This document shows positions 1 to 5,248 of a DNA stretch of 5,761 nt, piece after piece. Source of the stretch: Clostridiales bacterium (lineage in GTDB: Bacteria > Bacillota > Clostridia > Oscillospirales > JAAYOS01). Made by a program: the position numbers and the translations under genes. Below the pieces are notes generated by a model, which searched no databases, was not told the DNA's origin, and saw only the letters and a list, made by a program, of their open reading frames with translations. Where the stretch lies: contig JAAYMG010000101.1 in the NCBI GenBank assembly GCA_012521525.1, positions 1 through 5,761 on the forward strand, read 5' to 3'. Every line of letters starts with the position of its first letter. Position 1 is the first letter of the stretch.

Positions 1-1
1 C

Positions 2-40
2 ACTCAGGGGATTTCACTCCTGGTAAGTCTCACAAAATAG
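2..40 (+). CDS. secE: SecE preprotein translocase subunit, C-terminal end (partial)
   Basis: Frame 2 reads TQGISLLVSLTK and stops at TAG 38-40. From memory, this resembles the usual end of the short Gram-positive SecE, where the last membrane helix is followed by a D-x-G-I-S-x-L-type segment. SecE is a small inner-membrane protein that holds the SecY channel together. The call rests mainly on position: secE directly precedes nusG in most bacteria, and the 45-nt gap to the nusG start fits one operon. Only 12 codons are present, so the identity is an inference from context plus a weak sequence match. The other two frames also stop within the first 63 bases. Confidence 0.6.
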   Translation, partial: TQGISLLVSLTK

Positions 41-85
41 TGCCGTTATCAAATAGGATTTGACAGTAAGGGTTAGGAGCAGACA

Positions 86-607
86 ATGGCAGACGAAGCG
101 AAATGGTACGTGGTACACACATATTCAGGATATGAAAGCAAGGTCGCGGCGACAATCAAGACTATTGTCGAGAACCGTAAGCTCCACGACCTGATCCTTG
201 ACGTAAATGTTCCCACCGAGATCGTCACCGAGGTCAAGGACTCGAAGACAAAGCAGGTTGAAAGGAAAATATTCCCGGGATATGTGCTTGTCAAGATGAT
301 CATGACTGACGAGAGCTGGCATGCCGTACGCAACACCCGTGGCGTCACCGGATTCGTCGGGCCGGGGTCGAAGCCGATCCCTCTGACTGACGAAGAAGTA
401 GCTGCACTCGGCGTTGAAAAGCACGAAATAAAGGTGTCCTACGGTGTCGGAGACAGTGTAAGGATAACCGACGGCCCGCTCGAGGACTTTATCGGGACGG
501 TGGAGGAGCTCACGCCGGAAAAGAACAAGGTGCGTGTCGTTGTGTCCATGTTCGGACGTGAAACGCCCGTTGAGCTTGCTCTCGACCAGGTAGAACCTAT
601 AGCTTAG
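86..607 (+). CDS. nusG: Transcription termination/antitermination factor NusG
   Basis: A complete 173-residue protein of normal NusG length. NusG binds the RNA polymerase clamp through its N-terminal domain, influences pausing and processivity, and links polymerase to Rho or the ribosome through its C-terminal KOW domain. Visible signatures are WYVVHTYSGYE at residues 7-17, FPGYVLV at 63-69, the VRNTRGVTGFVG stretch at 81-92, and a KOW domain from about residue 122 that includes GDSVRITDGP and FGRETPVEL (156-164). The ATG is preceded by AGGAG at 75-79 with a 6-nt spacer. The secE end lies just upstream and rplK follows after a 131-nt structured gap, the classical arrangement. Nothing in the protein looks unusual. 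Confidence 0.98.
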   Translation: MADEAKWYVVHTYSGYESKVAATIKTIVENRKLHDLILDVNVPTEIVTEVKDSKTKQVERKIFPGYVLVKMIMTDESWHAVRNTRGVTGFVGPGSKPIPLTDEEVAALGVEKHEIKVSYGVGDSVRITDGPLEDFIGTVEELTPEKNKVRVVVSMFGRETPVELALDQVEPIA

Positions 608-625
608 GCGTTTACTCAGGCAACC

Positions 626-645
626 GTGTCCGATTTATCGGACGT
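626..645 (+). promoter_or_regulatory. Small hairpin at the head of the nusG-rplK spacer
   Basis: GTCCGA (628-633) pairs perfectly with TCGGAC (638-643) around a 4-nt TTTA loop, and two G-U pairs can extend the stem. No U-tract follows, so it is not an intrinsic terminator. It sits just upstream of the candidate L1-binding structure and may be part of the same folded leader, or an RNA processing or stability element. Its function is not known from the sequence. Confidence 0.4.
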
Positions 646-650
646 CGTTT

Positions 651-712
651 ACGTGGGAGGAGTCCCCTCCGCAAAGCGCGCCGTGATGAGATCTAAATGC
701 GCGCCACACCAC
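651..712 (+). promoter_or_regulatory. Candidate ribosomal protein L1-binding leader ahead of rplK-rplA
   Basis: The segment begins with GTGGGAGG (653-660), the same string found in the L1-binding stalk region of 23S rRNA (helices 75-76). GGAGG (656-660) can pair with CCTCC (666-670). A GC-rich stem GCGCGC (676-681) pairs with GCGCGC (699-704) and encloses a purine-rich loop containing GTGATGAG and TAAAT. An outer GTGG (653-656) can pair with CCAC (709-712), which closes the element just before the rplK ribosome-binding site. L1 is known to repress the L11-L1 operon by binding an mRNA mimic of its rRNA site. The structure and the shared string are seen here; L1 binding is inferred. The two GTGG/GGAGG pairings share a base and may be alternatives. 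Confidence 0.5.
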
Positions 713-738
713 TTTATATTTAGGAGGTGCCATGTTAC

Positions 739-1164
739 ATGGCTCAAAAAGTAGTAGGATATATAAAACTTCAGATCCCTGCGGGAAAAGCCACTCCCGC
801 TCCGCCTGTTGGCCCTGCACTGGGACAGCACGGTGTAAACATTGTTGCATTTACCAAGGAATTCAATGAGCGCACTAAGAACGATGTCGGACTGATCATT
901 CCGGTCGTTATCACCGTATATGCAGACCGCTCTTTCAGCTTTATCACAAAGACCCCTCCTGCGGCAGTCCTTATCAAGAAGGCATGCAAAATTGAAAAGG
1001 GATCGGCCGTTCCCAACAAGGACAAGGTCGCTACCATTTCAAAAGAGGATGTCCGCAAGATTGCCGAGTTGAAAATGCCCGATCTGAACGCCGCATCAGT
1101 AGAGGCAGCCATGCGCATGGTTGCCGGTACTGCACGCAGCATGGGCGTCATCGTCGAAGATTAA
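739..1164 (+). CDS. rplK: 50S ribosomal protein L11 (uL11)
   Basis: A 141-residue protein, exactly the usual bacterial L11 length. L11 binds the GTPase-associated centre of 23S rRNA, where it contacts elongation factors and RelA and forms part of the thiostrepton site. The N-terminal domain shows the proline-rich APPVGPALGQHGVNI stretch (21-35) with the prolines that matter for thiostrepton; KTPPA is at 71-75; the C-terminal rRNA-binding domain ends with VEAAMRMVAGTARSMG (121-136). I chose the ATG at 739 because MAQKVVGYIK is the conserved start and AGGAGGT (722-728) lies 10 nt upstream. An in-frame GTG at 727 would overlap that Shine-Dalgarno site and add four non-conserved residues. rplA follows after 12 nt. 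Confidence 0.98.
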   Translation: MAQKVVGYIKLQIPAGKATPAPPVGPALGQHGVNIVAFTKEFNERTKNDVGLIIPVVITVYADRSFSFITKTPPAAVLIKKACKIEKGSAVPNKDKVATISKEDVRKIAELKMPDLNAASVEAAMRMVAGTARSMGVIVED

Positions 1165-1176
1165 GGGAGGGTCATT

Positions 1177-1869
1177 ATGTACAGAGGCAAGAAATACAGA
1201 GAGAGCTTAAAGCTGTTTGACAAAACCGCGCTTTATGATTCAAGGGAAGCGCTTGATCTTGTAATAAAGACTGCAAAGGCCAAGTTTGACGAGACCGTCG
1301 AACTTCACGTGAAACTCGGCGTTGACAGCCGTCACGCCGACCAGCAGGTCCGCGGAGCGATCGTGCTGCCGCACGGAACCGGTAAGAACGTCCGCGTACT
1401 GGTAATCGCAAAGGGCGACAAGGCCCAGGAAGCCATTGACGCAGGAGCCGATTTCGTCGGTGCAGAGGAAATGATCGATCGCATCCAGAAAGAGAACTTC
1501 TTTGATTACGACGTAGTCGTAGCCACCCCCAACATGATGGGCGCCGTCGGTAAGATCGGACGTATCCTTGGTCCGAAGGGCCTTATGCCGAACCCGAAGG
1601 CCGGAACAGTCACGATGGACGTGGCAAAAGCCGTTGCCGAACTGAAGGCCGGTAAGATCGAGTACCGCCTTGACAGGACGAACATCATCCACTGCCCGAT
1701 CGGCAAGGTGTCCTTCGGAGTCGACAAGCTGGCCGAAAACTTTGATGCCCTCCTGACCGCCATCATAAGGGCTAAACCCGCGGCCGCAAAGGGACAGTAC
1801 ATCCGTTCCTGCGTAGTATCGTCGACGATGGGCCCGGGCATCAAAGTGAATGTTTCACGCGCTGTGTAA
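1177..1869 (+). CDS. rplA: 50S ribosomal protein L1 (uL1)
   Basis: A 230-residue protein of normal L1 length. L1 forms the mobile L1 stalk beside the ribosomal E site and helps release deacylated tRNA; in many bacteria it also represses translation of its own operon. The family signature RILGPKGLMPNPKAGTV is at residues 129-145. Domain I is split around a central domain II, with VRGAIVLPHGTGK at 58-70 and the conserved C-terminal STMGPGIKVN at 216-225. The ATG is preceded by GGGAGGG (1165-1171), which begins right after the rplK stop, so the two genes are tightly coupled. No terminator separates rplA from the rplJ promoter 15 bases downstream, so some read-through into rplJ-rplL is expected. 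Confidence 0.98.
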   Translation: MYRGKKYRESLKLFDKTALYDSREALDLVIKTAKAKFDETVELHVKLGVDSRHADQQVRGAIVLPHGTGKNVRVLVIAKGDKAQEAIDAGADFVGAEEMIDRIQKENFFDYDVVVATPNMMGAVGKIGRILGPKGLMPNPKAGTVTMDVAKAVAELKAGKIEYRLDRTNIIHCPIGKVSFGVDKLAENFDALLTAIIRAKPAAAKGQYIRSCVVSSTMGPGIKVNVSRAV

Positions 1870-1883
1870 GCTGAAAATTTTAC

Positions 1884-1912
1884 TTGACAACCGCGACAGA
1901 AATTGATATATT
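1884..1912 (+). promoter_or_regulatory. Sigma-A type promoter for rplJ-rplL
   Basis: A perfect -35 box TTGACA (1884-1889) is followed after exactly 17 bp by TATATT (1907-1912), with an upstream TG dinucleotide (1904-1905) that makes an extended -10. The start of transcription is predicted near 1919-1920. It lies immediately before the L10 leader, so the stalk proteins can be made independently of L11-L1; L7/L12 is needed in several copies per ribosome. The boxes are directly visible; activity is inferred. Confidence 0.85.
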
Positions 1913-1919
1913 GTTCTAG

Positions 1920-2064
1920 CGTTCCAAAGACAGCAGGAAGCCGAAAGGCTTTAAATGGCTGGCAGCAGCCGTCCCGCCGAGGAAGAGCAAGAGAAGATAT
2001 GAATTATTCTCATTGACTTTTTCCGTGCCTGCATGTCTTTGTACATGCAGGCACGTTTGATTTT
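1920..2064 (+). promoter_or_regulatory. L10 leader (autoregulatory mRNA leader of rplJ-rplL)
   Basis: The region matches the Bacillota L10 leader layout: AAAGACAGCAGG (1926-1937), two small hairpins, then CCGCCGAGG (1974-1982). Hairpin one is AAGCC (1938-1942) with GGCTT (1947-1951) around a GAAA tetraloop. Hairpin two is GGCTG (1957-1961) with CAGCC (1966-1970). An enclosing stem can form between GCAGG (1933-1937) and CCCGC (1973-1977) with one A-C mismatch. The attenuator hairpin then follows. In the known Bacillus mechanism, the L10-L12 complex binds this domain and causes early termination when stalk proteins are in excess. Here the 5' strand can alternatively pair with the attenuator, as expected for such a switch. 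The family call is by pattern memory. Confidence 0.88.
2024..2064 (+). terminator. Intrinsic attenuator terminator in the L10 leader
   Basis: A perfect 13-bp stem (2024-2036 with 2043-2055) closes a 6-nt loop (CTTTGT) and is followed by TTTGATTTT. It sits about 45 nt before the rplJ start and about 105 nt after the predicted transcription start, so it would stop leader transcripts before the coding region. The stem and tail are seen directly; the attenuator role follows from its position in the L10 leader. Confidence 0.88.
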
Positions 2065-2099
2065 AGGGACGCGGCATATTAATCCATGGAGGTGAAACC

Positions 2100-2642
2100 G
2101 TGCCAAACGCCAAAGTTTTGGAGCAAAAGAAAGCGCTCGTAGCGGAACTCGCCGAAAAGATGAAGAAAGCCGCCGCGGGAGTTCTGGTCGACTACAAAGG
2201 CATCAACGTAGTGGATGACACAAAGCTTCGTGCCGACATGCGCAAAGCCGACGTTGACTACACAGTGTACAAAAACACTATGATCAGGCTGGCTGCAAGG
2301 GAAGCAGGGCTCGAAGGCCTGGATCCGTTCCTTTCCGGAACCACCGCTCTTGCCATGAGTGAGACCGACGTCACAGCCCCTGCAAAAGTGGTTGTTGACT
2401 ATGCAAAGAAGATCCAGGGCAAATATGAAGTCAAGGCAGGTTTTATTGAGGGCAGAGTAGTAAGCGCTAAGGAAATCGAAGCGATCGCAGCGCTTCCGCC
2501 GAAGGAAGTCCTCATTGCTCAGGTCCTTGGCGGCCTGAATGCGCCGATCACCGGCTTTGTCAACGTTCTCAACGCAAACCTGCGCGGACTCGTCGTTGCG
2601 CTTAACGCGATCCGTGAGAAAAGGGAATCCGGCGCTGCATAA
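2100..2642 (+). CDS. rplJ: 50S ribosomal protein L10 (uL10)
   Basis: A 180-residue L10, slightly longer than the roughly 165-residue form typical of many bacteria. L10 anchors the ribosomal stalk: its N-terminal domain binds 23S rRNA next to L11 and its C-terminal helix carries L7/L12 dimers. Typical features are the early AKVLEQKKALVAELAEKMKK helix, the GVLVDYKGI strand (27-35), the YTVYKNTMIRLA segment (54-65), and LPPKEVLIAQVLGGLNAPI (132-150), which leads into the L7/L12-binding helix. The start is GTG at 2100, set by GGAGGTG (2088-2094) 5 nt upstream; no ATG lies in frame at a suitable distance. Expression is expected to be controlled by the leader and promoter just upstream. Confidence 0.97.
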   Translation: MPNAKVLEQKKALVAELAEKMKKAAAGVLVDYKGINVVDDTKLRADMRKADVDYTVYKNTMIRLAAREAGLEGLDPFLSGTTALAMSETDVTAPAKVVVDYAKKIQGKYEVKAGFIEGRVVSAKEIEAIAALPPKEVLIAQVLGGLNAPITGFVNVLNANLRGLVVALNAIREKRESGAA

Positions 2643-2744
2643 ATGGTGCAACCGTTTCCCGGAAACATCAATCAGTAGAAGACAAAACCTAAACTAAATT
2701 CAATCAAATCAATCTAATTTTGATCATCATGGAGGTTTATAACA

Positions 2745-3125
2745 ATGAGCGAGAAAATAGCAAAACTTATTGAAGAAGTAAAGGCTCTTACAGTTCTTGA
2801 ACTGAGCGAGCTCGTAAAGGCACTTGAGGAAGAGTTCGGCGTATCCGCAGCCGCTCCTGTAGCAGTTGCCGCTGCTCCTGTAGCCGCTGCCGCCGCTCCG
2901 GCTGAAGAAGAGAAGACCGAGTTTGACGTTATCCTTGCCGCTGCCGGCGAGAAGAAGATCGAAGTCATCAAGGTCGTCCGCGAAGTCACCTCCCTCGGTC
3001 TCAAGGAAGCCAAGGCTCTCGTTGACGAGGCTCCGAAGCCGATCAAGGAAGGCGTCAGCAAGGACGAAGCCGAAGAGCTCAAGAAGAAGTTCGAAGCTGT
3101 CGGCGCAAAGATCGAGCTCAAGTAA
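2745..3125 (+). CDS. rplL: 50S ribosomal protein L7/L12 (bL12)
   Basis: A 126-residue acidic protein with the standard three-part L7/L12 build: an N-terminal dimerisation and L10-binding helix pair (1-33), a flexible alanine/proline/valine hinge (about 35-53), and a globular C-terminal domain that contacts the G domain of translation factors. The factor-binding helix is seen in KKIEVIKVVREVTSLGLKEAK (70-90) with the following LVDEAPKPIKEGV. The hinge is made of repeated GCTCCTGTAGC-like codons. The ATG is preceded by GGAGGT (2731-2736) with an 8-nt spacer. The 102-nt gap after rplJ is A/T-rich and holds a short inverted repeat, GTTTCC with GGAAAC (2654-2666), but no terminator, so the two genes should share a transcript. 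Confidence 0.98.
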   Translation: MSEKIAKLIEEVKALTVLELSELVKALEEEFGVSAAAPVAVAAAPVAAAAAPAEEEKTEFDVILAAAGEKKIEVIKVVREVTSLGLKEAKALVDEAPKPIKEGVSKDEAEELKKKFEAVGAKIELK

Positions 3126-3142
3126 GACAATTTACTTTAGCA

Positions 3143-3179
3143 AAAAAGACGATGGGATTTACCCCATCGCCTTATTTTT
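3143..3179. terminator. Intrinsic terminator after rplL, probably bidirectional
   Basis: CGATGGG (3150-3156) pairs perfectly with CCCATCG (3163-3169) around a 6-nt loop. On the + strand the tail is CCTTATTTTT; on the - strand the hairpin is followed by TCTTTTTT. It begins about 25 nt after the rplL stop. The - strand U-tract is the cleaner of the two, so the element could also stop transcripts coming from the convergent glycosyltransferase gene. Confidence 0.88.
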
Positions 3180-3250
3180 GCCGACCAAGGGGCGACCAAG
3201 GGGACGGTTCTCCTGGCTGACCAGGGGGATGTCCAAGGGTCCAAGGGGGT

Positions 3251-3303
3251 CCAAGGGGACGGTTCTCTTGGCTGAACTTACGCCAAGAGAACCGTCCCCT
3301 TGG
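3251..3303. repeat. Perfect 22-bp inverted repeat
   Basis: Arm 3251-3272 is the exact reverse complement of arm 3282-3303, separated by the 9-nt loop TGAACTTAC. As RNA or single-stranded DNA this forms a long GC-rich hairpin. No U-tract follows on either strand, so it is not a standard terminator, although it could impede transcription or protect a 3' end between the two convergent genes. Confidence 0.9.
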
Positions 3304-3328
3304 TGTCCCTTGGTGTCTTTGGTGCTTC

Positions 3329-3342
3329 TATGGTGCACCATA
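3329..3342. repeat. 14-bp perfect palindrome
   Basis: TATGGTGCACCATA reads identically on both strands and sits at the right edge of the repeat cluster, where the TTGGTG-type tandem units end. It may mark the boundary of the repeated element or be a fortuitous product of the GGTGC units. Confidence 0.6.
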
Positions 3343-3498
3343 AGTAATCGCGATATTTGCACTTAAGATGAAGTATACCCATGATGGTGCGGCGATGATA
3401 GCGGCTCATATACAGTTGGCAGCTCACTTTCACGGTGCCGGATCCAGCTTTGTAGAAAGGACCTAAGAGGTGTTTGCAACATGATATTGACAGATATT
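3343..3498. other. Intergenic stretch without recognised features
   Basis: This lies between the repeat cluster and the 3' end of the glycosyltransferase gene. A 32-codon open frame (3368-3466, +) has no Shine-Dalgarno site and no recognisable motif. I see no promoter, tRNA or terminator here. Confidence 0.6.
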
Positions 3499-4857
3499 TT
3501 ACTTCCATTTTCTTTTCAGTGACAAGATTTCCTGCAGATATCCATAAACGGATATCGGGCTCATTATTATTTGGTAAAACAGGACATAGAATATAAATCC
3601 GAATATATTTCTCCGGACGCCAAGTTTCAAAAAGTTAAAAACCTGCTTCTGGAATTTATATAATATATAGACCTGAAACAACGCCAAAGGAATAACAAAA
3701 AGCGTCACAGGTCCTACAATCCAGAAACGGCCGAAAAGTGCCAGGACCAAACCCGGTATCCAGAAGAATGTATATACGGTGTCCAGGTAAGGCATTATCA
3801 GGTTGATCCCTGTGAGGTACCTGACAAAGCTGCTAGGCTGCCTCCAGGTCTTGAACTGCTTCAGCGCTTCGATCATGCCTCGCGCCCATCGGCTTCTCTG
3901 CCGAATCAAATGTTTCAGAGTAGTCGGTACATCTGTGAATGCCACGGCAGAAGGCTCAAAGAAGACCTTTTTTCCTGTGGCAAATATTTTCCAGGTCAGT
4001 ACGATGTCTTCTCCTATGGCGTCAGGCCAGCCGCCAATCTCCCGAAGAACTTCTGTCATGTACAGGGAGTATGCTCCCTGGGCAACCAATGTGCTCTGGT
4101 ACAAGCCCTGTAAACGCTTAATGCTTGTTATACCCAGAAAGTAATCCCATTCCTGTATGCGTGTTATAAAGTTTTCCCTGCTGTTTCTTACGAGAACGGC
4201 ACCGGCCACAGCGCAGACATCTTTCGGTGCAGAAACCATGCGCGAGACCAGGTATCGGACCGCTGATTTGTGCAGTAAAGTGTCTGCGTCAAGAGTGATA
4301 AGAAAGTCCGTGTCAACAAATCGCAAGGCATAGTTGAGGGCATTGAACTTTCCGGGGTTATTTTCATAGAGTATTTTGAAGTCCAGATTATATTTCTCGG
4401 CAGCCGCCTTTGCAGCTTCTGCTGTATGATCTGATGATGCATTGTCAACAACGATCACCTTTATATGACCTTTGTAGTCCTGAGCGCTAACATATCTAAG
4501 CGTTTCAGAAATTTTTGCTTCCTCGTTATGGCACGCTATGACTATGGTGATCGTGTTTTTAGGATCGGTGGTTTTGAATTTCGGCTGCCTGTCCAGCAAA
4601 AGACCGACAACCATGAACATGAAAATGTAACCCGGTATATATCCTATACCGGCAATAACAATAACGGATAAAGGTATACTTATGATCGATCCAAGGTCTC
4701 TGATCCAGGGAACGGATACATATATCGAAAATAACATCCATAAAGAAGCTGCCACATGTCCGATCCAGAATTTTAGCGGTACGGGTATATAGCGGCTCTT
4801 TATGTTATCGTCTTTAATATTATCTGATTTGCTCTTGTGGGGCTTTGCACCGGACAT
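3499..4857 (-). CDS. Membrane family 2 glycosyltransferase, PgaC/IcaA/hyaluronan synthase type
   Basis: A complete 452-residue protein of normal length for this group. Hydrophobic segments at about 30-51 and 58-88 precede a cytoplasmic GT-A domain (102-330); further membrane segments lie at about 355-375, 378-402 and 418-440. Catalytic signatures of processive GT2 synthases are visible: VIACHNEE (106-113), the nucleotide-binding VVDNASSD (136-143), DAD (190-192), GED (282-284, supplying the likely catalytic Asp) and QRSRW (320-324), the Q-x-x-R-W motif that holds the growing chain. Such enzymes polymerise UDP-sugars, often UDP-GlcNAc, at the membrane and may help export the polymer. The exact sugar cannot be read from the sequence. 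The ATG has GGGAGG 8 nt upstream. No partner genes (deacetylase, PgaD-like protein) are in view, so an exopolysaccharide role is an inference. A non-processive GT2 of similar fold is the main alternative. Confidence 0.9.
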   Translation of the reverse strand: MSGAKPHKSKSDNIKDDNIKSRYIPVPLKFWIGHVAASLWMLFSIYVSVPWIRDLGSIISIPLSVIVIAGIGYIPGYIFMFMVVGLLLDRQPKFKTTDPKNTITIVIACHNEEAKISETLRYVSAQDYKGHIKVIVVDNASSDHTAEAAKAAAEKYNLDFKILYENNPGKFNALNYALRFVDTDFLITLDADTLLHKSAVRYLVSRMVSAPKDVCAVAGAVLVRNSRENFITRIQEWDYFLGITSIKRLQGLYQSTLVAQGAYSLYMTEVLREIGGWPDAIGEDIVLTWKIFATGKKVFFEPSAVAFTDVPTTLKHLIRQRSRWARGMIEALKQFKTWRQPSSFVRYLTGINLIMPYLDTVYTFFWIPGLVLALFGRFWIVGPVTLFVIPLALFQVYILYKFQKQVFNFLKLGVRRNIFGFIFYVLFYQIIMSPISVYGYLQEILSLKRKWK

Positions 4858-4865
4858 TTTTCTGT

Positions 4866-4877
4866 CCTCCCGGGAGG
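4866..4877 (-). promoter_or_regulatory. Ribosome-binding site of the glycosyltransferase within a 12-bp palindrome
   Basis: CCTCCCGGGAGG is a perfect palindrome. On the - strand its GGGAGG half is the Shine-Dalgarno site 8 nt before the ATG at 4857, and the preceding CCTCCC could partly mask it by pairing (4 bp around a CCGG loop). This fixes the start codon. Whether the self-complementarity reduces translation is speculation. Confidence 0.65.
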
Positions 4878-5043
4878 TGTTATATAAACAGTTTTTCTCT
4901 TGATCTGTTTTATATTCAACTCAATAGTTGTGCCGATTCGTCGTTTGACTTGATATACTGCTGCCCATTTTTTGCTTAATTTACTGATGCAGGGAATCAA
5001 AACATGAGTGTAATACAGAAGCAACCGAAAATGTAAGATCTTG

Positions 5044-5084
5044 ATAAGGCACCTAACTGTATAAAAATCAGGCAGGTGCCTTAT
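5044..5084. terminator. Hairpin, possible intrinsic terminator between glycosyltransferase and kinase genes
   Basis: ATAAGGCACCT (5044-5054) is exactly complementary to AGGTGCCTTAT (5074-5084), an 11-bp stem with a 19-nt loop that itself contains a CTG/CAG pairing. On the + strand only a weak T-rich tail (TTATTTG) overlaps the stem end; on the - strand the tail is CAAGATCTTACATTTT. It lies downstream of the - strand kinase stop, so it could end that transcript, but the poor U-tract leaves this uncertain. Confidence 0.5.
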
Positions 5085-5100
5085 TTGTGAGCAGCATCAT

Positions 5101-5241
5101 AAGGATGCAAACAGCTCAACGATTATTATTAATCCAAAGCTTCAGGGAGGATCGATCGAAGAGGATAGGGAACAGTTGACCGGCATCTGTGAAATATTGA
5201 TCGCTCTCAACAGAGTTTACGGAAAACGTGCCCCTTCCCTT
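5101..5241 (+). pseudogene. Remnant of an IS607-type serine recombinase (TnpA) C-terminus
   Basis: An open + frame without a proper start reads STIIINPKL (5116-5142) and then EEDREQLTGICEILIALNR (5158-5214), VYGKRA (5215-5232). From memory, IS607-family TnpA resolvases end with the same order: a TxIxVxN strand, an acidic EEELxxDLxxIxxxFSxRLYGKR helix and a short basic tail. Only about 45 residues are recognisable. The catalytic domain with its nucleophilic serine and the HTH are absent, and the frame then runs antisense into the kinase gene. No partner TnpB is visible. It is best read as a decayed insertion-sequence fragment. Chance similarity or an unrelated small protein remain possible. 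Confidence 0.4.
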
Positions 5242-5248
5242 GTCATGA

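Larger units (their letters stand above)
3182..3342. repeat. REP-like repeat cluster with GGGGACGGTTCTC core
   Basis: Three copies of a core, CCAAGGGGACGGTTCTC followed by YTGGC, are present: direct at 3196-3217, direct at 3251-3272, and inverted at 3282-3303. The two direct copies lie 55 bp apart, extend through TGA, and differ at one base over 25 positions. Between and before them are short G-rich tandem units: CGACCAAGGGG twice (3182-3203), and GTCCAAGGG-type units three times (3231-3258). After the inverted copy come CCTTGGTGT-type units (3299-3323). No stable ORF explains them. The pattern resembles extragenic palindromic elements that are mobilised by single-domain Y1 (RAYT) transposases, but no such gene is in the window. 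Confidence 0.75.
4858..5248. other. Intergenic region between glycosyltransferase and histidine kinase genes
   Basis: About 390 bases hold no intact gene. From left to right they contain the glycosyltransferase ribosome-binding site, an A/T-rich stretch where its promoter would be expected (no convincing -35/-10 pair seen on the - strand), a hairpin at 5044-5084, and an apparent recombinase remnant. The A/T-rich stretch at 4880-5040 has no other feature I can support. Confidence 0.6.

Noticed and set aside
60..65. TTGACA just before nusG, resembling a -35 box
   Set aside because: A matching -10 would fall at the nusG start codon or inside the gene, and the site overlaps the end of a normal co-transcribed secE-nusG spacer. 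It is probably chance.
727..738. GTG at 727 as the rplK start
   Set aside because: It lies inside the AGGAGGT Shine-Dalgarno site and would add four residues that are not part of L11. The ATG at 739 gives the standard 141 residues.
3182..3342. CRISPR array
   Set aside because: The repeats are too short and uneven, units abut without unique spacers of constant length, and no cas gene is near. A REP-like element fits better.
2923..3366. 147-codon + frame across rplL
   Set aside because: It is Ser/Arg/Lys-rich and low in complexity, the expected out-of-frame shadow of the rplL coding sequence running into the repeats.
3368..3466. 32-codon + strand frame (MKYTHDGAAM...) after the repeat cluster
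   Set aside because: It has no ribosome-binding site and no recognised motif, and its length is within chance expectation. Its residue composition is protein-like, so it could be a gene fragment, but I cannot support that.
3278..3508. Open frame on the - strand through the repeat cluster
   Set aside because: The frame is partly made from repeat units, its translation is not protein-like, and it overlaps the end of the glycosyltransferase gene without its own start signal.
4800..5024. 74-codon - strand frame overlapping the glycosyltransferase start
   Set aside because: It would need a TTG start without a Shine-Dalgarno site and overlaps the real gene in another frame. A/T-rich intergenic DNA can produce it by chance.
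5044..5084. Riboswitch or small RNA at the intergenic hairpin
   Set aside because: Only one stem is visible, with no conserved ligand-binding core that I recognise and no downstream + strand gene to control.
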